From positions 1 through 20,168 of IMG/VR virus record IMGVR_UViG_3300042898_002067: a DNA stretch of 20,168 nucleotides. One strand, 5' to 3'. Below the pieces are notes generated by a model, which saw only the letters and a list, made by a program, of their open reading frames with translations, was not told the DNA's origin and searched no databases. Position 1 is the first letter of the stretch. Each line of letters begins with the position of its first letter. Source of the DNA: a virus. Positions 1-6,491 of the stretch are shown here, one piece after another. Both the position numbers and the translations under genes were made by a program.

Positions 1-186
1 ATGGAGCAGGAGCAAATCAGGGTCAAGTGCGACCACTGCGAGGCGCAGGTCGGATACCTCGAAGTATTCCCCGCCTTCGCCAACGGCACGGGGAGCGCAT
101 GCCTCCCGTGCTTCATCAAGCATGTAGACGACAAGCGCACCGACTCGCAGCGATTCGCCGCGATGATGGGCGCCTTCGGAAAGTAG
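1..186 (+). CDS. small zinc-finger-like protein, 5' end may be cut
   Basis: This 61-residue reading frame begins with ATG at the first base of the window, so an upstream extension cannot be excluded. It carries two CxxC pairs (CDHC at residues 10-13 and CLPC near 34-37), the usual spacing of a small zinc ribbon or treble clef. Such mini zinc proteins are common among phage early genes, but their targets are rarely known. It is followed after 14 bases by the next gene, whose ribosome binding site (GAGAGGAGCAGG) lies just past this stop codon. The zinc site is inferred from cysteine spacing only, and no function can be assigned. Confidence 0.6.
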   Translation: MEQEQIRVKCDHCEAQVGYLEVFPAFANGTGSACLPCFIKHVDDKRTDSQRFAAMMGAFGK

Positions 187-200
187 AGAGGAGCAGGATC

Positions 201-635
201 ATGGACTTCCCAACACTCAATCAGGCAGAGATCGACCACATCAAAGACCTCCTAGAGGAGCACTGCGACGACCTAACGATGAGCGCGGGAGACATGGAGT
301 ACTTCCTCGGGCTCACGCGCGAGGGCGTAGAAGTAATCCGAAAGGCCAAGCCAGGATACCTAGACGTAAACGCGTGGAACGAGACCCCCGCGATAGACGA
401 AATGATCGCAACGCTGGAGGAGGTAGTAAGCAGCTTCGGCGGAGCGTACACGCTCCACGGGTACGCCAAGTACGGATTCCAAGCGCGCCTCACGGTAGAG
501 GGATTCGAGTACAAGGGGTCAGAGCAGGGCGTCGGCGCCCTCGTCTACAAGTACCGTAAGGCAGACGAGGTCGTCATCCGCACCGGCGACAAGGCGGGCA
601 CATACGAGCGCGGCCTATTCGTTTGGTGGGATTAG
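201..635 (+). CDS. hypothetical phage protein, 144 aa
   Basis: The ATG at 201 is chosen because AGAGAGGAGCAGG lies directly upstream; the open frame extends further 5' but only across the previous gene. The product is acidic, with a predicted helical N-terminal half (IDHIKDLLEEHCDDL) and a C-terminal half rich in aromatic and beta-forming residues that ends in FVWWD. I do not recognise the family and see no catalytic motif. Its TAG stop overlaps a GTG start of a tiny downstream frame. It is probably an early accessory gene of the small-gene cluster at the left end. Confidence 0.7.
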   Translation: MDFPTLNQAEIDHIKDLLEEHCDDLTMSAGDMEYFLGLTREGVEVIRKAKPGYLDVNAWNETPAIDEMIATLEEVVSSFGGAYTLHGYAKYGFQARLTVEGFEYKGSEQGVGALVYKYRKADEVVIRTGDKAGTYERGLFVWWD

Positions 636-784
636 TGAGCAGCGAAGCAGTAGTAGACGGGGAGTGCCCGATCTGCGGGCACATCCCCGAGGTAGCCGAC
701 GGGAGAATCCCGCCGTGCGTAGACTGGCAGCGGGTAGAGCCCAACGCCCCAATAGAGGAGGAGGAGACCAATGGCGCAGCGTAA
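635..784 (+). CDS. tiny zinc-binding-like protein, 49 aa
   Basis: A GTG start overlaps the stop of the previous gene (TAGTG) and opens a 49-codon frame that ends inside the next gene. It fills what would otherwise be a 135-base gap. It contains CPICGH (residues 11-16) and a later PPC (residues 26-28), a partial zinc-knuckle pattern, and ends in an acidic EEEE run encoded by the ribosome binding site of the following gene. Translational coupling is plausible from the overlap. The call rests on position and cysteine pattern only; the frame could also be fortuitous. Confidence 0.45.
   Translation: MSSEAVVDGECPICGHIPEVADGRIPPCVDWQRVEPNAPIEEEETNGAA
740..763 (+). repeat. 24-bp leader repeat, copy 1
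   Basis: These 24 bases, starting CCCAACGCCCCAA and ending in the ribosome binding site GAGGAGGAG, recur at 2470-2493 with one base different. Both copies lie just upstream of a start codon (771 here, 2496 for the other). Confidence 0.7.
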
Positions 785-1070
785 GCGCACGATCACGGTC
801 AGCTTGACCGACGTAGAGGCCTCAAGGGTCTACGACGTCATCAGCGCAGCGATCGGGCGAGACACCGACACGGATCAACGCAGGGTGGAGCGATTCGCCA
901 ACCTAGTCGCCGACTGGATGTCCGACGGCGACAAGTACGGCGCAATCCCCGCCCTTCGGTCAGCCCATCAAGAGTTATCCGACGCCATGGACGAGCAGCC
1001 CAACGAGCACGATCACCGCCCAGGGGCGGTCTGCATCGTTTGCCCAGAGGGCAGCGGGAGGTATCTATGA
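771..1070 (+). CDS. hypothetical phage protein, 99 aa
   Basis: It starts at an ATG preceded by a long GAGGAGGAGGAG ribosome binding site. The N-terminus (KRTITVSLTDVEASRVYDVI) looks like a beta strand followed by a helix, which resembles small ribbon-helix-helix or other compact phage DNA-binding folds, but the match is too weak for a call. A CIVC pair lies near the C-terminus. The stop TGA overlaps the ATG of the next gene (ATGA), so the two are probably translationally coupled. Function unknown. Confidence 0.65.
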   Translation: MAQRKRTITVSLTDVEASRVYDVISAAIGRDTDTDQRRVERFANLVADWMSDGDKYGAIPALRSAHQELSDAMDEQPNEHDHRPGAVCIVCPEGSGRYL

Positions 1071-1342
1071 GCGCACCGGTTGCAATCGCACCAATCAGCT
1101 TCACCAGCACCATTGAGGTGATCTGGGAGGAGGGCTGCATGGCATTCACATGGAAGGGGGGAGAATACATAGAAGTACGCAGGTGGACAGACGACGAGCG
1201 CAACGAGATGCCAGACGAAGTAATCAACGTCTTCGACTACGAGCGGGGAGCGCCCGACATCGCAACAATCGGAGACATGGAGAGCGCAATAGCCGAGTGG
1301 ATCATCGCAAATCAGACAGTAGCCCTACTAGGGCTGGAATAG
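1067..1342 (+). CDS. hypothetical phage protein, 91 aa
   Basis: The start at 1067 overlaps the previous stop in an ATGA arrangement and is preferred over an upstream in-frame start inside the previous gene. The product is acidic, with several tryptophans and a central segment EYIEVRRWTDDERNEMPDEV. No motif or family is recognised. It is followed after 8 bases by the next ATG, with AGGAGG directly after its stop, so it belongs to the same transcription unit of small early genes. Confidence 0.6.
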   Translation: MSAPVAIAPISFTSTIEVIWEEGCMAFTWKGGEYIEVRRWTDDERNEMPDEVINVFDYERGAPDIATIGDMESAIAEWIIANQTVALLGLE

Positions 1343-1350
1343 GAGGCAAC

Positions 1351-1740
1351 ATGAACGCCAAGAGAGCACTAACCGCCGCGCAGGCGTACGGAATCACCGC
1401 GGTGGCGGCAGTCATAAGCATCGCAATCGGGTACGCCATCGGCAACGGCACGGGGTACACCCAGGGCGAGACCGCGGGATACAGCGAAGGCCGCGCCGCG
1501 GGAGACCGCGCCGGATGGGAGAGAGGAGCAGAGGCGTCCTTCGAGAAAGGGTACTGGATGGGGCTCATCGACGGATGCCATGCAGTCTTTGAGGAGGCTG
1601 GGTGGCAATACATCTTCGTGAACGGCGGCGGAGCGCTGGACAAGCAGACGTATTGCGTGGACGACGGCGATCACAGCGGCACCCCATCGGGGCCCGCCAC
1701 CGAAACGCCATACGTGCCCGATTCGGCAGACAGCGAGTAG
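1351..1740 (+). CDS. small membrane-anchored protein with glycine-rich repeats
   Basis: The ATG at 1351 follows AGGAGGCAAC. The 129-residue product has one hydrophobic segment at about residues 14-31, fitting an N-terminal membrane anchor. A stretch of short glycine repeats follows (GY.QGE.AGYSEGRAAGDRAGWERG, about residues 31-60), similar to GxxxG-type periodic helices. The rest is soluble-looking, has two cysteines (near 76 and 102) and ends in a Pro/Ser/Asp-rich tail. It may sit in the host membrane, but its role is unknown. The stop is followed at once by the ribosome binding site GGAGGAG of the annealing protein. Confidence 0.65.
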   Translation: MNAKRALTAAQAYGITAVAAVISIAIGYAIGNGTGYTQGETAGYSEGRAAGDRAGWERGAEASFEKGYWMGLIDGCHAVFEEAGWQYIFVNGGGALDKQTYCVDDGDHSGTPSGPATETPYVPDSADSE

Positions 1741-1748
1741 GAGGAGTC

Positions 1749-2429
1749 ATGGATAGCGAGCAGACGCGTAAGGGGCTCAGCGCCCCCTTCCCGCCCGAGC
1801 AGATTCGCACCCGCGAGGGCAGAGCAGGGATGAAACTACAATGGGTAGAGGCCCGCCTAGTGGCGCAACGCCTCAACGAAGTGATCGGCGTCGGGGCGTG
1901 GAGCTTCGAGGTCAGCCTCGTGCCAGGGCACGATAACGCCGTGAAGGGGCGACTCAGCCTCCCCGGCGCCGTGTACGAGGATTACGGGTACGAGACCGGG
2001 GGCAGCGGCGAGACCTTGAAAGAGGCGAGCAGCGATGCCCTGCGACGCTGTGCAAGCCTCACGGGCGTAGCGGCGTATTTGTACGCCCACGGCGCAGAGG
2101 CCAACGCAGCTTCGGCGCCTCGACCGTTCAGGCGCCCCGAGGCGACAGAGACGGTGAGCATCCCAGCGCGGGCGAATCCGTCTAGCGATGCCGTTCTCGC
2201 GTGCCCAGACCACGGCGAGCCGTACGTATACCGCGAAGGCGGCATAAGTAAGGCCACCGGAAAGGCGTACGAGCCCTTCTGGACGTGCAAGGGCAAAACC
2301 GCCGACGGCGGCTACTGCCGCAGTAAGCCGCCGCGCGGCTACAACGGCGGCATCAACCAGGCACCCGCACCCGTAGAGGCACCCGCCTTACGGGACAGCG
2401 AGGCCGACCTAAATGACCTACCCTTCTAG
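1749..2429 (+). CDS. Rad52-like single-strand annealing protein with zinc finger and SSB-like tip
   Basis: This 226-residue protein is a probable phage recombinase that anneals complementary single strands during recombination-dependent replication or repair. Residues 20-115 match the Rad52/Rad22 annealing fold as used by phages: WSFEV, then YEDYGYETGGSGETLKEASSDALRRCASL and a final ALY-like AYLY. A linker follows (120-150), then a zinc-finger-like set of C152, H155, C180 and C190. The last residues, DLNDLPF, resemble the acidic DDDIPF tip with which SSB recruits partners. The start at 1749 follows GGAGGAGTC. A copy of the dispersed ATCCGTCTAGCGAT element encodes residues 143-148 in the linker. 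A PD-(D/E)XK nuclease at 4705 is a likely partner. The family call is strong; zinc binding and tip function are inferred. Confidence 0.85.
   Translation: MDSEQTRKGLSAPFPPEQIRTREGRAGMKLQWVEARLVAQRLNEVIGVGAWSFEVSLVPGHDNAVKGRLSLPGAVYEDYGYETGGSGETLKEASSDALRRCASLTGVAAYLYAHGAEANAASAPRPFRRPEATETVSIPARANPSSDAVLACPDHGEPYVYREGGISKATGKAYEPFWTCKGKTADGGYCRSKPPRGYNGGINQAPAPVEAPALRDSEADLNDLPF
2175..2190 (+). repeat. dispersed ATCCGTCTAGCGAT element, copy 1
   Basis: The sequence is AATCCGTCTAGCGATG. It lies inside the Rad52-like gene and is read as Asn-Pro-Ser-Ser-Asp in the linker between the annealing domain and the zinc finger. Confidence 0.8.
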
Positions 2430-2445
2430 GGTAGGAAGCGGCGAA

Positions 2446-2472
2446 GGGGCGGGCAACTGGGTAGCCCGCCCC
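2446..2472 (+). terminator. hairpin after the annealing protein gene
   Basis: A perfect 9-bp inverted repeat (GGGGCGGGC / GCCCGCCCC) with a 9-base loop begins 16 bases after the stop codon. There is no T-run, so it would be a GC-rich terminator without U-tail, or an mRNA 3'-end stabiliser. Confidence 0.5.
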
Positions 2473-2493
2473 AACGCCCCAACAGAGGAGGAG
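2470..2493 (+). repeat. 24-bp leader repeat, copy 2
   Basis: This copy differs by one base from 740-763 and again ends in a GAGGAGGAG ribosome binding site just ahead of an ATG (2496). Its first bases overlap the 3' arm of the hairpin at 2446-2472. Confidence 0.7.
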
Positions 2494-2495
2494 CA

Positions 2496-2681
2496 ATGCA
2501 GACACACCGACCGAATCGAGGGAAACTAAAGACACACGTGCGCCCAGGCAGGCGCGGGGCGTACTACGACGACGGAGTGCCGACGACAGTAGCAGGATGG
2601 GCATGGCTGACCGCGCAGGCGGCAATCGGGCTCGCCGGCGTCTACATCGTCATCGTGCTACTCCTGAGCCTCCCAATCTAG
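2496..2681 (+). CDS. small single-pass membrane protein, 61 aa
   Basis: The ATG at 2496 follows a strong GAGGAGGAGCA site. The first 25 residues are basic (HRPNRGKLKTHVRPGRRG) and the last 30 are hydrophobic (about 33-60, ending VIVLLLSLPI), giving one membrane segment with a positively charged N-terminus likely in the cytoplasm. Size and shape would fit a holin-like or membrane-tethering protein, but no lysis cassette surrounds it, so no function is assigned. Confidence 0.6.
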   Translation: MQTHRPNRGKLKTHVRPGRRGAYYDDGVPTTVAGWAWLTAQAAIGLAGVYIVIVLLLSLPI

Positions 2682-2685
2682 GCGC

Positions 2686-3108
2686 ATGCGGCTCAGCGCG
2701 AGCACCAAAGCGGGAGTAGAGGCGTGGATCGCCGACGTACTACCCCGAATCGGGCTCACGCAGTGGGACATCACCGTAAGTGAAGACGCCGCCGCGGAGG
2801 ATGCGTGGGCAGACATCGAGGCACATAGCATCGACCCGCGCGCAACCATAAGGATCGGCGCGGGCCTAGAAGCGCAGACACCCGAGCGGCAGCGCCTTGT
2901 ACTCACGCACGAGCTTGTCCACCTATTCCTGCACCCGCTTGACCGATACACGGCGAGCATGGAGGCGACGCATGGGAGCGTATGGTACGGCGCGTGGTAC
3001 CCCGGCTACGACGACCACCACGAGCAGGCGACGGAGCGAATCGCACGAGCGATAGCGCCGCACCTCCCGACCCCACGGATCGGCAGTAAGGGCGGCAAGG
3101 GCAAGTAG
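2686..3108 (+). CDS. putative HExxH zinc metallopeptidase (ImmA/IrrE- or SprT-like)
   Basis: The 140-residue product carries LTHELVHLFLH: H75, E76 and H79 form the HExxH zinc site, and E113 in the later helix HEQATERIA is a candidate third ligand. Small phage proteins of this shape are usually annotated as ImmA/IrrE-type or SprT-like peptidases, which in some systems cleave repressors or other regulators. No repressor gene is visible nearby, so the substrate is unknown. The ATG at 2686 lies 4 bases after the previous stop and has no good ribosome binding site of its own, which suggests coupling to the upstream gene. The metallopeptidase call is based on the motif. Confidence 0.7.
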   Translation: MRLSASTKAGVEAWIADVLPRIGLTQWDITVSEDAAAEDAWADIEAHSIDPRATIRIGAGLEAQTPERQRLVLTHELVHLFLHPLDRYTASMEATHGSVWYGAWYPGYDDHHEQATERIARAIAPHLPTPRIGSKGGKGK

Positions 3109-3110
3109 CG

Positions 3111-3293
3111 ATGAAGGTGCAATGGGACGACGAGGAGCCCGAGGAGCACGATAGAGACCGTAAGCGCCGACGGCGCGAGGAGGGCATGCGGATGGATAAG
3201 GCGCTCAAGCGCCAAATGAACGAACTCGAGGAGCGCGAGCGCCAACGCCAACGGGCGAGGGCCGACAAGCGCAGGGCGCAAGAGGAGGAGTAG
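3111..3293 (+). CDS. highly charged coiled-coil-like small protein, 60 aa
   Basis: The frame starts 2 bases after the previous stop. Apart from the first 10 residues it is almost entirely Arg, Lys and Glu with spaced Met, Leu and Gln (for example MDKALKRQMNELEERERQRQ), which predicts one long charged helix or coiled coil. Such sequences can be nucleic-acid-binding or simply low complexity. It is kept as a gene because it fills the space between two genes in a dense operon. The function is not known. Confidence 0.5.
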   Translation: MKVQWDDEEPEEHDRDRKRRRREEGMRMDKALKRQMNELEERERQRQRARADKRRAQEEE

Positions 3294-3300
3294 CCGAGGA

Positions 3301-3350
3301 GGGTGGCGACAATCGCCGCCGCGCTACGCAGGATTGCGGTACCGCCACCC
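3301..3350 (+). promoter_or_regulatory. large hairpin directly upstream of the methyltransferase gene
   Basis: GGGTGGCG at 3301-3308 pairs perfectly with CGCCACCC at 3343-3350, and inside it CAATC (3310-3314) pairs with GATTG (3332-3336). The structure occupies most of the gap between the charged small gene and the ribosome binding site of the methyltransferase (3357-3366), so it could be a terminator, an attenuator or a translational control element. No T-run follows it. Confidence 0.45.
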
Positions 3351-3369
3351 AGGCGGGGAGGAGGAGCAG

Positions 3370-4614
3370 ATGAGACACGCATCATTCTTTAGCGGCGTAG
3401 GAGGCCTAGACATAGGCTTCGAACGCGCAGGCATCAAGACGGTCAGCGTCTGCGAGATTGACCCGTATGCGAGCAGCGTACTCGCGGAGCGATTCCCAAG
3501 CGCCCCTAATCTTGGGAGCATCACGGAGGTAAACGCACATGACATCCCCAACGCCGACATCTGGTCAGGGGGATTCCCCTGCCAAGACCTCAGCGTCGCC
3601 GGAAAGCGCGCAGGATTCGCAGGCAAGCGAAGCAGCCTTGCCTTCACCTTCCTCGACCTTGTGGAGCAGCGCCGACCTCGGTGGATCGTGTTGGAGAACG
3701 TCCTTGGGCTCCTCAGTAGCAATCAGGGCCGCGACTTCGCCCGACTACTCGGGGAGATGGACGGGCTCGGGTATGGCGTGGCGTGGCGAACTTTGGACGC
3801 TCGGTACTTCGGAGTCGCCCAACGACGCCGTAGAGTGTTCATTGTCGGCAGTCTTGGAACCGACCGCGCCGCCGAGGTACTCTTTGAGTGCGAGGGCTGC
3901 GACAGGCATCCTGCGCCGCGCTGGACGCAGAGGCAAGGTGTTGCCAGCGGCACTCCAGACGGCTCTGGAATCGCTGGCACAATCACCAGACGATTCAGTA
4001 AAGGAGTCAATAGCACCATCGACGAGCCCCTCATCGTCAGCGGTCAGGCGGCTCACACCGACAGAGTGCGAGCGGCTAATGGGGTGGCCGGACGGGTGGA
4101 CGATCAGCCAGGCGTGGACACCTTCGGCGCGGAAACGCACCGCGCACTCCAAGCCCGAGACTGGAAGGCGGGAGTAAGCAATCAAGACATCGGCGAGGAT
4201 GGATACCTCGTCGGCTACCAGACACGAGCAGACGTAGCCGAGGCCGCCCACCGCTCCCTTACCGGGGGCGGGTCAGATTCACCTCAGTCAGAGCGTATAT
4301 GGAGTGAAATCGGAACCGCGCCAACCTTAGACACGGGTCGAGCCGTGCCGCAGGTCTTCCGTAAGTCAGCCCGAGCGCAGACCAGTACAGACTCAGAGAC
4401 GTGGGTGGAGGGCGAGGTCGCGAACACGCTCAACAGCTTCGACGTAGGGGACGTACGTACAACGCACGCAGTAGTAGGCGGAGGCACAACAGACGACCCC
4501 ACCTTGCCAGCAGGGCTCGACTCCCACCGCTACCGATGCTGCGGGAATGGCGTAGTAGCCCCCGTTGCCGAGTGGATCGGGCGCAGGATCATAGCCGAGG
4601 AGGGTCGCCTATAA
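3370..4614 (+). CDS. DNA cytosine-5 methyltransferase
   Basis: The product transfers a methyl group from S-adenosylmethionine to C5 of cytosine in DNA. Motifs are in the normal order: FFSGVGGLDIGFERAG (motif I, residues 6-21), GGFPCQDLS with nucleophile C71 (IV), ENV at 109-111 (VI), QRRRR at 151-155 (VIII), a variable region at about 165-380, and RYRCCGNGV near 387-395 (X). The ATG at 3370 follows GGAGGAGGAGC; a TTG 36 bases upstream lies inside the hairpin and is less likely. The usual motif RRLTPxECERLxGxPD is missing from this frame and appears in the overlapping frame at 4046-4102. Methylation would make 5mC, the substrate of the TET/JBP enzyme at 10058. Family is certain; target site and activity are not. 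Confidence 0.92.
   Translation: MRHASFFSGVGGLDIGFERAGIKTVSVCEIDPYASSVLAERFPSAPNLGSITEVNAHDIPNADIWSGGFPCQDLSVAGKRAGFAGKRSSLAFTFLDLVEQRRPRWIVLENVLGLLSSNQGRDFARLLGEMDGLGYGVAWRTLDARYFGVAQRRRRVFIVGSLGTDRAAEVLFECEGCDRHPAPRWTQRQGVASGTPDGSGIAGTITRRFSKGVNSTIDEPLIVSGQAAHTDRVRAANGVAGRVDDQPGVDTFGAETHRALQARDWKAGVSNQDIGEDGYLVGYQTRADVAEAAHRSLTGGGSDSPQSERIWSEIGTAPTLDTGRAVPQVFRKSARAQTSTDSETWVEGEVANTLNSFDVGDVRTTHAVVGGGTTDDPTLPAGLDSHRYRCCGNGVVAPVAEWIGRRIIAEEGRL
3539..4177 (+). CDS. overlapping reading frame inside the methyltransferase, carrying a C5-MTase motif
   Basis: A 212-codon frame lies wholly inside the methyltransferase gene, shifted by +1. It has its own ribosome binding site (GGAGG at 3525-3529, 9 bases before the ATG). 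From memory, its central part (SGMAWRGELWTL, then RYSLSARAATGILRRAGRRG and LPAAL) matches a family of phage hypothetical proteins often annotated beside C5 methyltransferases, a family that may itself be overprinted. Its C-terminal part reads RRLTPTECERLMGWPDGWT (4046-4102), the conserved methyltransferase segment absent from the main frame. It may be a real overprinted gene, a split second subunit, or the remains of a frameshifted methyltransferase 3' half. Confidence 0.45.
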   Translation: MTSPTPTSGQGDSPAKTSASPESAQDSQASEAALPSPSSTLWSSADLGGSCWRTSLGSSVAIRAATSPDYSGRWTGSGMAWRGELWTLGTSESPNDAVECSLSAVLEPTAPPRYSLSARAATGILRRAGRRGKVLPAALQTALESLAQSPDDSVKESIAPSTSPSSSAVRRLTPTECERLMGWPDGWTISQAWTPSARKRTAHSKPETGRRE

Positions 4615-4624
4615 GCGGGGGAGC

Positions 4625-4639
4625 ATCCGTCTAGCGATA
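4625..4639 (+). repeat. dispersed ATCCGTCTAGCGAT element, copy 2
   Basis: The sequence is ATCCGTCTAGCGATA, intergenic, 10 bases after the methyltransferase stop. A run of seven A (4642-4648) follows 3 bases later. Confidence 0.8.
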
Positions 4640-4653
4640 CCAAAAAAAGCAAC

Positions 4654-4686
4654 GGGGGGTGGCGGCTGAATACGCCGCCCCCCACC
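4654..4686 (+). terminator. GC hairpin between methyltransferase and nuclease genes
   Basis: GGCGGC (4661-4666) pairs with GCCGCC (4674-4679) around a 7-base loop, and the stem continues outward through two mismatches with GGG/CCC and GG/CC. No T-run follows on the + strand. Read on the - strand it is followed by a T7 tract 5 bases away, but no - strand gene is seen to need it. It separates the methyltransferase from the ribosome binding site GGAGGTG of the next gene. Confidence 0.45.
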
Positions 4687-4704
4687 ATACGGAGGTGCAG
4701 ACCA

Positions 4705-5667
4705 ATGGCACGAGTACCAATCAGTAAGGCAATCGACCCCAAGCGCACGGGGATAAGTAAGAGCCTCGTGGTCGCCACGAGCCTGTGCGCCCGTAAGGGC
4801 TGGCACCAGGAGCACGTGCGCACCGCCAACGGAGCCCGCCCCCAAGCGGTCATGCCGGAACGCGTGCACTACGGGAGCGCGCTAGACGAGGCGACAATGA
4901 CGCTCATCTACCGCCACTGGGAGCAGCGCCAACCCATCACCGACGAACTAATCATGGAGGCGGTGGAGGAGGGCCTCGGGAGCATCAGCACGAAGCCAGG
5001 GGCGGAGGAACTCGACCCAATCGCAATGGCGGCAGAGTTAGAGGCGGCTATCCGCAGCTTCGCCGTCATCGTGCTCCCGCAAGTCTTAGAGGGCGCAACG
5101 CGCGTCTACTTGCAGGGATGGAACGGAGAGTCGTGGGGCGACGGGCACGGGGGCATAGGCACCCCCGACATCACCGTGTTCTACGGTAAAGAGCGCGCAA
5201 CGGTTTGGGACGTCAAGAGCAGCACACGCCGTAAGCCGCTGGAAGCGCTGTACGGGCCAGAGATGAGCCACTATGCGGCCCTTTACGACGACATCGACCG
5301 CGGCAGAGACGACCACGATGACGAGCGCCTCCCGCGCAACCTCACCGTCGGGTATCTCACGTGGGTAAGGCTAAAGAGCCCCGTATGGCAGGTAATCAGC
5401 GCAACCGTAGACCTCCCGCACCATGCGATGGCATTCGCGCAGCGCGAGTACACGGAGGCGGTGATCGCACACCGCACCCCCGACGCCCTCGCGTACAACA
5501 CGAGCCTGTGCGGCACGTGCGAGTACGCGGAGCGCATCGAGGGGGCGCTACGACCATCACGCAGGATCGGGGACGGGATGGAGCCCTTCCCCGGTTGCGC
5601 CATCGGAATCATCACCCTAGGGGTCAAGCGCATCACAGAGGCGGCAGAGGGGGCCAACAATGAGTAA
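4705..5667 (+). CDS. PD-(D/E)XK nuclease, Cas4/RecB-like, probable Fe-S exonuclease
   Basis: The 320-residue product has the RecB-type nuclease core: GTPDITVFYG with D155, then ATVWDVKSS with D169 and K171, followed by MSHYAALYDD (186-196) at the position of the family QxxxY motif. One early cysteine (C28, SLCARKGW) and three late ones (C269, C272, C298) match the split arrangement that holds a 4Fe-4S cluster in Cas4, AddB and related phage exonucleases. It probably resects double-stranded ends to feed the Rad52-like annealing protein at 1749. The ATG at 4705 follows GGAGGTGCAGACCA. The nuclease fold is well supported; the cluster and polarity are inferred. Confidence 0.85.
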   Translation: MARVPISKAIDPKRTGISKSLVVATSLCARKGWHQEHVRTANGARPQAVMPERVHYGSALDEATMTLIYRHWEQRQPITDELIMEAVEEGLGSISTKPGAEELDPIAMAAELEAAIRSFAVIVLPQVLEGATRVYLQGWNGESWGDGHGGIGTPDITVFYGKERATVWDVKSSTRRKPLEALYGPEMSHYAALYDDIDRGRDDHDDERLPRNLTVGYLTWVRLKSPVWQVISATVDLPHHAMAFAQREYTEAVIAHRTPDALAYNTSLCGTCEYAERIEGALRPSRRIGDGMEPFPGCAIGIITLGVKRITEAAEGANNE

Positions 5668-6037
5668 GCCGACCCAGGCGCAACGCATCTTACAGCGCAT
5701 GCGAGAGCACCCCGAGGGGATCACCGCGATGGAGGCGCTCGACGAGATCGGGTGCTTCCGACTAGCGGCACGCATCTACGACCTCAGGGCGGAGGGGCAT
5801 CAAATCATCGAGGAGACCCAGAGCACACCGACGGGAAAGCATGTAGCACGGTACCGACTCATCGGCATCGCACCGACACCGACAGCGCCCAATAAGGTCA
5901 GAGCATGGGTGTGCGCCCAGTGCGGCACCGACGCGTCATACATCGGGGCGAGCGCCATAGGGGATAAGTACGGCCTCGGTAAGTGCCACACGCACGGCAC
6001 CACCGCAGTCATGACCCTGTACAGGGACGCAGTATGA
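5660..6037 (+). CDS. winged-helix-like DNA-binding protein with C-terminal zinc finger
   Basis: The start overlaps the end of the nuclease gene by 8 bases, pointing to coupled translation. Residues 5-70 (AQRILQRMREHPEGITAMEAL, then CFRLAARIYDLRAEGHQI and a RYRL strand) match the small winged-helix domain seen in many phage replication and regulatory proteins. A second part has C85 and C88 (CAQC), then C109 with H110 and H112, consistent with a zinc site. It is likely a DNA-binding accessory factor of the replication or recombination region. The specific role is unknown. Confidence 0.7.
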   Translation: MSKPTQAQRILQRMREHPEGITAMEALDEIGCFRLAARIYDLRAEGHQIIEETQSTPTGKHVARYRLIGIAPTPTAPNKVRAWVCAQCGTDASYIGASAIGDKYGLGKCHTHGTTAVMTLYRDAV

Positions 6038-6489
6038 AGTGGATCAAACTCGACACCGCAATCCGCACCGACGATAAGGTCGCCTTACTCCCGAGCGATA
6101 ACGCACGGTGGGCATGGATCGCCGTACTCGTCGCAGCGGGGGCGCAGGATGGACGCGCGTGGAGCAGCTTCAAGCACCTAAACGCATGCCTCAGCGCAAC
6201 GGAGCGTAAGCACGTCAAGACACTTGTCGCGGCAGGGCTGGTAGAGGAGACCCAAGACGGGCAGGTCATCATCCCCGGCTGGAGCAGTCACCAAGTACCC
6301 ATGAGGTTCCAGAGTAAGGGCCAGCGCCACGGTTCAGCCACGCAAAACCACGCAACAGCCACGCAACAGCGTGACCAGATTAGAGGAGATAAGAGAGAGA
6401 TAAGAAACCCCCTTACCCCCTTACAGGGTAGGATGAAAACGGGCACCGAATCCGTAGAGGCAGTCATCAAGCGGCTAGGGGGGGAATAG
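6034..6489 (+). CDS. putative replisome-organizer-like protein (winged-helix N-terminus)
   Basis: The start at 6034 overlaps the previous stop (ATGA). The first 85 residues (MKWIKLDTAIRTDDKVALLP, WAWIAVLVAAG, KHLNACLSATERKHVKTLVAAGLVEE) resemble the winged-helix N-terminal domain of phage replisome organizers and DnaD-type primosome proteins, which begin with a similar W.KLDT..R.D.K pattern. The C-terminal half is short, polar and basic, and lacks a clear DnaD-like helicase-loader domain. At 151 residues it is shorter than typical replication initiators, so it may be only an adaptor. It lies next to the RusA gene, in a replication and recombination block. Confidence 0.55.
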   Translation: MKWIKLDTAIRTDDKVALLPSDNARWAWIAVLVAAGAQDGRAWSSFKHLNACLSATERKHVKTLVAAGLVEETQDGQVIIPGWSSHQVPMRFQSKGQRHGSATQNHATATQQRDQIRGDKREIRNPLTPLQGRMKTGTESVEAVIKRLGGE

Positions 6490-6491
6490 GC

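Noticed and set aside
4640-4690. Minus-strand intrinsic terminator (hairpin plus T7) after the methyltransferase.
   Set aside because: No minus-strand gene is seen to use it; the A-run is better explained as part of the element pattern.
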